64,000 nt of DNA from Lucifuga dentata. Its lineage: Eukaryota > Chordata > Actinopteri > Ophidiiformes > Bythitidae. Below the pieces are notes generated by a model that worked only from the letters and a program-made list of their open reading frames with translations, was not told the origin of the DNA and did not search any database. Position numbers and translations under genes: made by a program. Location: contig VXCM01002238.1 of NCBI GenBank assembly GCA_014773175.1, positions 9,054-73,053 on the forward strand. Reading direction: 5' to 3'. Below, in pieces: positions 57,511 to 64,000 of this stretch (position 1 is the first letter of the stretch; each line of letters begins with the position of its first letter).

Positions 57511-58210
57511 GAATGTCTTTGTGTTTTATCTTTGTTCTAAGGATTTTTCTTATTTGACAATGAACTGTTCTATTCCTATATTCTCTGGTTTTATTGCTTT
57601 ACCTTTGTTACTTGTACAGTATATTCAATCTTTCAATCTATATCTTTATTGTAGTCAGGTTAAAAACATAACAGCAACAGAGACATTCCATCTGCACATA
57701 CATACACAAGTTAAGAACATAAGTTGCACGATGATACAAGTTTGTCAGGGAAAAAGGCTTACAATAGACTCAAGCATCATGTCACTTTATTCATGACCGA
57801 GAAATAGTATACACAGCAGCATTCCAGTATAAGTGTATATATATTATATGTATTTTAATATTGTATTATAATGTAGACTATATCTGTAAAAGCCTACCTA
57901 GGGACAAGCTTTGCAAGTCAGCCAATGCTATGATAGGTGGCATTAGTTTGTTCTGTGAATATTCTATGCTCATGTATTAGTCCCTATATGAATAAGCATG
58001 AATAAAATACATAAATAAAGAGACTGATGGTATTCTAGTCACCCAAACCAAACCACTAGACCTGGGCATCTAGTCTCCATCTCTTACTTTTTTCCAAAAG
58101 TGAATCTCTGTGATCCCTGCTGATGTAGAGAAGTACAACACGAAGTGTTTCTGTGCATCCATCTGTTCACTATACCCATGTACTCTGTCCACATTTAATG
58201 GGGGCTAAGG
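57511..58210. other. Unique sequence, no gene seen
   Basis: AT-rich. The 91-codon frame at 57521-57796 has no recognised domain. Confidence 0.4.
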
Positions 58211-58214
58211 CCCT

Positions 58215-58500
58215 ACGGCTGCTTCACACGACAAGTGTTGAGCAGTGTGCTGAGCTGGGCATTACATTATTGTGTATTGGGAGCTGAGCGGTGACTCCAA
58301 AAGTCGCAGCACGCCACCTTGTCCGACGCACAACGCTCCAATTTCCCGTTTTGACGCTGCGCCCAAAGATCAACCAAATTCAACTTTGACCCATCCACCG
58401 CTGACCTTTCCACTGTGCAACCAATGAGAGAACAGCTGTAAGTAGAAGTGACGTAACAATGGAGAAGCTCATAATCTGTGTACAGCTATTTCCCCGAGTT
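58215..58500 (+). mobile_element. Possible DNA transposon terminus fragment
   Basis: CGGCTGCTTCACACGACAAG and the following GC-rich words (GCAGCACGCCACC, GACGCTGCGCCCAA), then CAACCAATGAGAGAACAGC, resemble one end of a fish hAT/Harbinger-type repeat. No inverted partner found. Confidence 0.3.
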
Positions 58501-58572
58501 GTGTAACACACATTTAAAATCGTGTTATGATCTGATCATGCACCCACATTCACCATTTTTTGGACTCTGGAC

Positions 58573-58593
58573 TGTGTGTGTGTGTGTGTGTGT
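58573..58593. repeat. (GT)n microsatellite
   Basis: About ten GT units. Confidence 0.9.
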
Positions 58594-58599
58594 TGGGGG

Positions 58600-60350
58600 G
58601 TGTTACAGCAGCTGCTGATTTTTTACATTTTTACTCCAGACAGTAGGTAGCAAATTGGATGGTTTTGTAGGTCAGAAGATGGCTGTGGACATGAGTTTAC
58701 TCTAAACTACATTTCAATTTCAATAAATCTGGTGAGCCGGTATACTTTATGTTTAAGTATCAATTCTATTACCGGTCTAAAAATCACAATAGTAAAACAT
58801 TTGAGGGCATGATATTTGAATTGTGTAGCTATATCAACTGTACTTTTTTGATGGACTTGGCTCAAGAAAATGCTACTGAGGAAGACAATGAATTAATTTG
58901 TTAGCTTGGGTATAAATGTGTCCTTTATACATTAGGAATCACAAATATACCAATGCCGCAATATCCATGTAAGTAAAAAAAAAAAAATCTACTGTATGAG
59001 AATGAAGACAAAAATGGCTAATTGTTCAATNATGTAAGTAAAAAAAAAAAAATCTACTGTATGAGAATGAAGACAAAAATGGCTAATTGTTCAATAAAAC
59101 AGCAGGTATTAAGCATAGATTAGCTCTAATGGAATTTTAAAGTTTTTCAGATGTCACAGTAAATGTATACATTATATGATAATAAAGTTCACAAAAATGT
59201 GTAATGTATTTGACTTTATTTCCTTATCAATCTTTAGGCATGGTGTCTCTTCTACTTTAATAATACCTGGGATGACATATGTAAGTATATTCTGCAGCAA
59301 TTTTTGGCGTTGGTTCTATAAAACACATCAATAATTAATTACATATGAAATTAACAGAATATTTTACATATGAGGTCCTAAGTAAATAATAAAGAGGATC
59401 TTTTTTTTGTTTTGTTTTGTTTTTTTTAATATTGAAGCCCAAACACTCCAGAAAAGTAAAAAAAAAAAAAAAAAAANAAAAAAAAAAAAAAAAAAGTAGA
59501 TGGAAAGGCTAAAAAAAATTATCATAGAGCAAATTAAACTTATTGTGGTATCTAAAAGTTTTCAAGAAGTGAGTCAAAACTACATGAAGTATTTTATTTT
59601 TATTTAATATGAGATATTTATTTTTTATCATTGTTTTTATTGTTGTTTGTTTTTACAGACCTCCATACTTCAAACATTAAATTTAATCGCTTCTCTCTGT
59701 TGAAGCAGAACAGTGTGTCTTTGTGTAGCTGGGAGGGCAAGTTATCGATCGCTGCTTCTGTCTGATGAAGACTTGTGATTGAAACGTCATCTGTTTTCAC
59801 GTTTGAGGGATGGATTTTTCATGTTTTCATCACTGTTCATCTGCTTCTCTGCCGAGGAAAAAAAAAAAGAGAGATCCTGAGGGACTTGAACAAATTGCCA
59901 GCAGAACAAATTACATTGGCTGCACTGTTACGACACATGAGAAGGAAAACAGAGACAAATCTGAAGTCAAACCGCTGACCTCATTTTTCCCTCTGCAATT
60001 TCATTCAGCTAGAACCGCACGGAACCGATTTTAATGTCTGTTGCTCACCTACAACTACAAAATGTGCATGCCTGGGACAGCTGTAGCAATGTAGCTGCTC
60101 AGTCTCTGACAGTTTTATTTCCCAAAATATAAAAAGCACAGAGGATGGACAGGAGTAATAGATAAGGCCAGTCAACCATTAATGGCGTGAGAGCTGCTAT
60201 GAGATTTGACCTCCTGTCAGAAATCAAACACCTCAATTTGTTCTCGAGATTTCTTCAAACGGTTCAACTTTTCATTTCACCTTGGCTGTGACCTACAATT
60301 TGACCTATCAAAGACAACGTGCCAGATTCATAAAGGTTAGTGCAAGACTT
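58600..60350. other. Unique sequence with poly-A gap
   Basis: Contains a 65-bp false duplication (58967-59097), an A-run with N 59477, and the retroelement-tail-like motif at 59762-59803. No gene. Confidence 0.45.
58967..59097. other. False tandem duplication at single-N gap
   Basis: About 65 bp before N 59032 (from ATGTAAGTAAAAA to GCTAATTGTTCAAT) are repeated directly after it. Confidence 0.88.
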
Positions 60351-60700
60351 ACGGTCCTTTTCCACAGCAGGGCTGAATAGTAACAAGCTGACGTTTGCAC
60401 CATTTTCCGCTATGCCTATACCCAAACCGAACTGTGCTGAAGCGAGCTGAATCATCAGTTTTTCAGCCCAGCTGCGGCCAAAGTGAGCCATCTCCACCCT
60501 CAATGGGATCATGGTGATTTGATTGGTGCAAACTTTTCGTCACAACGAGAAATGATGAGACAACTTTGCCCGACTTATCTTGACAAAAATGCACCTGTCG
60601 GCAATATGGCAGCAGATACGGCGAACGGTAACGGATTTCAATTTGTGTCATTTTGTTGTTGATATAACTTGATTTTACTTGATGCTGCTTTTGTGATGAG
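60351..60700 (+). mobile_element. Possible DNA transposon fragment
   Basis: GGTCCTTTTCCACAGCAGGG resembles the start of a fish repeat of the 'gnncnttttccactg' type, followed by GCTGAAGCGAGCTGAATC. No second end is found. Weak. Confidence 0.25.
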
Positions 60701-61200
60701 AAAAGGTATTGTAACAACTTTGTATTTTAAATTTTGTAAAGTTATGTGGTTGATTTGATTCCAGCCTAATGTTATAATGCATCGTAACACAGCATCCATG
60801 TTTTGTTTTGTTTTTTTCTGAACAGAAGAACTGAAAAGCATTTGGATTGGAACTTGGGACTTGGAACTTTCTGAGTTAGGGGTACAATGGATTCCAGTAT
60901 TAATATTTAATTCCATTTATGTGGTTTTGGTTTAGATTTGTTCATCTTTTCTTGAATTGTGTGTTTTTTATTTATCCATATACTTTTTTTTACATTGATC
61001 TTATGAGTCACGGGTGGCTGTGAGAGTTGGAGTTGGAGAAACAGTCTCCACTTTAATAAGAAGAAATCAAACTATTCCAAAGGGACAGGCAGGAAAACAG
61101 TGGTCAGAATAGCCGGGTTTATATTCTGTAAGGCAGAGGCAGGCAGAACAGGCAAATCCAAAAATTTGATGCAAACAAATGGTGGTCGAATATATAATAA

Positions 61201-61246
61201 CATAATCAGCCCTCTGTCTGTATGAATAGACAGAGGGCTGATTATG
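61201..61246. repeat. Perfect 19-bp hairpin
   Basis: CATAATCAGCCCTCTGTCT (61201-61219) is exactly inverted at 61228-61246 with an 8-nt loop. Confidence 0.9.
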
Positions 61247-61440
61247 CAATTGGAACCAGGTTTGACTGGGTGATTGTTCTTTACTCAACTTCAACTTTAA
61301 GTTGAGAACATGAAGAGAGAAGTCCTCATGCATTAAGCCATAGGTGCTATCATGTTTCTTTCACCAGGTTCATCTGTTTCATCTGTTCTACGTGAAATTA
61401 TCCTCAGTCACCATCTCTGTATTATATATTCTACTAGTGG

Positions 61441-61797
61441 AGCGTCTGTTGAAAATGTGCCTGTTCATAACGGGCCAGACTTTATGGTGCGCACTGCAGC
61501 CTGCCATAATTTAGTTCTGCACGTTCTTGTGAGCTAGCTTTGTTTGCTGTACGGTGTCAGGTTGAGACGTGCCACTGGACCGGAGCATATGGTGCCACGC
61601 CAAGAGCATATCCTGCCTTGCAGGACTACTTTTTACCGGCAAAGCTCAATTTGAGAACCGCTCATCCAAACAACTTCACACGCGACATTGCATGTCCTTG
61701 GGTCCTGAGCAATGAACCTGCTGAATATCAACTTCATATGGTGCCACGTTCTAGAGATTTTGGTGCAGACAGAGATTCCTGCCTTTATAGTTAGATA
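61441..61797 (+). repeat. Dispersed repeat 'B', copy 4
   Basis: Same block order as the 17.5 kb array: GACTTTATGGTGCGCACTGC, GAGAACCGCTCATCCAAACA, CCTTGGGTCCTGAGCAATGA, GTTCTAGAGATTTTGGTGC, ending TTTATAGTTAGAT. It lacks the extra block that copy 1 carries. Confidence 0.8.
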
Positions 61798-61821
61798 TGA
61801 ACACTATGCTTTCCTCTATGT

Positions 61822-61824
61822 ACA

Positions 61825-61858
<34 letters not shown>

Positions 61859-61864
61859 TTTTTT
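61822..61864. repeat. (AT)n followed by poly-T
   Basis: (AT)n at about 61825-61840 joined to a T-run. Confidence 0.9.
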
Positions 61865-64000
61865 AAAGCTCATCTGAACAGGTAGACTGTGTCCTTCCAA
61901 TCTGGAATTATTGATTAAATACATAAACTGCATTTGACTTAAACTCTGAATTTCCATCCTCTAACTGGAAAAAGTCAAACTCAACTCAACATTTAGTCTT
62001 TTGTCACTTCCTACAGCACTAATTCCAGGACAGTTTGTTTTTCTGAACAGACAGTAACAGCCTTGTTTCTGGTCCAGGCTTGGTACATTCTGCTGTCAGG
62101 AGATGTGATTGTTTAGCTTGAATACTGGGCTGCCATTGGAAGGGAAGAGCAAATGAGGAGGAGTTGAAGTCGGAACCTCCTCCCTAAAATTGCCGAGCAG
62201 CAAATCAAAACATGAGCAATTCTTTTCCTGCTGTAATAAGGATAAATTTGAATAATGCATAGCTATATCCACATCTTTTAGCGGCAATCAATTATGCAAT
62301 TTTTGCAGGTACTCATTACGTTCCATAACAATATTAACTACCATCACATGAAAAATGGCACTGTTCCAAAACATTTATTTGGTTGATTTTCATGCTTAAA
62401 AAATATATTAAAAGAGCACAACAAACACAGATAATAGAGCTAGTGTGGTAATAGTGTTTTTGTCCTTCCTCCTCATCCATCTGCATAGAGATAATGGATT
62501 AAGGTAATGGAGGTTTGTATTTTTTAATCTCTGCCTCAATGCAGAGCTGCACATGGAGGCTAAAAAGGGGAAATGAGTGTCACTTTTTTTTTTCCCTACA
62601 GCCTGATGAATTGTGCAGCTACACCAAATTGTAAACAACAGTGTGGAAAATTAAAATTCTTAGCATGTATGAGAACCTGATGCTGACAATTTAAGAAATT
62701 CCCAATTGTCCCCAAGGCTTGTTTTGATTAAAAAGAAAAGTTTTATGAAATGCTGGATAAAGAGAAAGAATTGATTTGTTTCGCTGTGACTATATTTAGA
62801 GCGGTAATCTATTCAACATAAACGATGTTTTTATGCAGCGAGCTCATGCGGTGGTTGTTTGCCAGTTGAGAGAAAGAAACTAAGTGTAAAATCAGTACGT
62901 TGCTGTCTTGTTGAGTTTCTACAGGGTTCAAACTGCTAAATCATCTGATGTACATTATGAGTATAAGTTACGGGGGCCTCTGGTTTTTGTGACCTTGCCT
63001 TTGTAAGCATTCTGTACCTTTGCCCCCCGAAAGATTTGTGAACGATTGTATGTAGTAAGCTAAACCACATCATACGCCAACGGCAAAAAAACAGGCTGAA
63101 GTAAATCACTGCCTCCCTGAACCCTCAATCCCCTCAACACAAAGTCAGGGGCAAAGGTCACGGCTATCTGCATTTTAAAAGCTGAGTGAATCAAATATTC
63201 ATGAGTCTCTTGCAGGCCGCTTAAGCCTTCCATTTTATTTATTTGTTTATTTATTTAAGAATGCTGGGCGAATGTGCTGTGCATGCAGATCACAAGCGAG
63301 TCCACACAGAGACATTTGCAATGTTAATGCAGGTGTGTTGCTCCTCCACTTTTCCTCTGCTCTCAGGAGAGTGGATAAACGATTGAGTCCACGTTGCTTC
63401 AAACTCATCCAGCCAGGATAAAGAAATAAGCGCAGATGTGAACAGCTTACAAAGAAGAAGAAATATTATCATCCCTAATGCTCTCTTTGTTTTAGGACCC
63501 GTGTGTTCCAGCTCCCCGTTGTGTTTCTGGAATGACTTCAAAGATTGCCTCTTGCCCAAATATTCACAGTTTGATTGTATTCTACAATTAATATTCACAG
63601 AGCATGTGCGAGATGATGCTGTGCAACAGGTTGTCTTCATCTTTCTATTTTCTATTGAAGAAAAGATAGAAATGACTTAGAAAATGTAAGTGGGGGTAAA
63701 TAATCTCATCAAACAAAGAGTTAGCATCGGCTAGTAAGATTTTATGAGTTTTTGTAATGGCAGCCAACTTTCTACCAAAATAAAACCTACAGAATAAACC
63801 TGCAGGAGATATTAGTATTAGTAGCTTAAGTGGGAGGTTTGTATTTGGGAATCTGTCTCATGGATGAAACATTAATCTGATGAATACATTTCCATATCCT
63901 CCTTCTCCTCCTCCGTCAGTGCTATTGAGATGAGTTGAGTTATCTTTTACCATCAGCCTCCATTATGCAATATTTGGCGCACCTCCAATCTCAGAACCAT
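61865..64000. other. Unique sequence, no gene seen
   Basis: About 2.1 kb largely free of recognisable repeats. Overlapping frames on opposite strands (116 and 80 codons at 63290-63680) have no known domain. Blocks near 62800-63200 have mixed composition and could include conserved non-coding sequence, but this cannot be supported. Confidence 0.4.

Overview
This window looks like non-coding DNA from a teleost fish: an intergenic 'gene desert' or the inside of a very large intron. The grounds are the repeat content (many TA-, TTAA- and hAT-type DNA transposons, L2-like LINE debris, repeats of types common in ray-finned fish), dense (GT)n, (GA)n and (GAA)n microsatellites, AT-rich base composition and the lack of any sustained reading frame. 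I found no protein-coding gene, tRNA or rRNA, and no CRISPR or prokaryotic feature. The longest frame (177 codons near 38.2-38.8 kb) lies over the 3' tail of a LINE. I cannot name the species.

The most prominent structure is one family of about 0.55-0.6 kb non-autonomous elements ('TTAA-MITE'). It is present in at least 11 full or partial copies (about 1.9, 6.7, 16.4, 27.4, 28.1, 29.2, 33.9, 39.2, 41.3, 45.6 and 54.9 kb). The copies have terminal inverted repeats of roughly 90 bp starting TTAAAGGACCATAC and most intact ends carry TTAA. There are two related subfamilies. A repeated host sequence at about 46.0-46.2 kb preserves a paralogous empty site for the 33.9 kb copy, which supports TTAA as the target. 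Several copies carry younger insertions: a mariner-like element with TA target duplication sits inside the 54.9 kb copy and a Tc1-like non-autonomous element inside the 41.3 kb copy.

Layout. 0-8 kb: a hAT/Harbinger-type composite (0.6-1.9 kb) with an embedded piggyBac-like candidate, microsatellites, two TTAA-MITEs and a retroposon fragment nested in another repeat. 8-17 kb: mostly unique sequence, a nested hairpin at 11.7 kb and a hAT element with near-perfect 8-bp target duplication at 12.3-12.7 kb. 17-25 kb: a dispersed-repeat tandem array (17.5-19.0 kb), a Tc1-like MITE (21.3 kb), a Tigger/pogo-like fragment (23.9 kb), a (GAA)21 tract and a 216-bp hAT MITE with a perfect 8-bp duplication (24.5 kb). 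25-36 kb: TTAA-MITEs, a long foldback element (31.3 kb) and unique sequence. 36-46 kb: an L2-like LINE tail, a decayed Tc1 transposon split by a Tigger-like element and a reverse transcriptase fragment. 46-64 kb: mainly unique sequence with hAT elements at 48.4 and 53.9 kb and the nested mariner at 55.1 kb.

Assembly caveat. The sequence has about 30 single-N gaps. At nine or more of them the 61-71 bp before the N is repeated after it, so these short tandem duplications are almost certainly unmerged contig overlaps. Many of the rest fall inside A/T homopolymers. Two are followed by poly-G.

Unique segments with compact homeodomain/POU-like motifs are listed as candidate conserved non-coding elements at low confidence, because conservation cannot be judged from one sequence.
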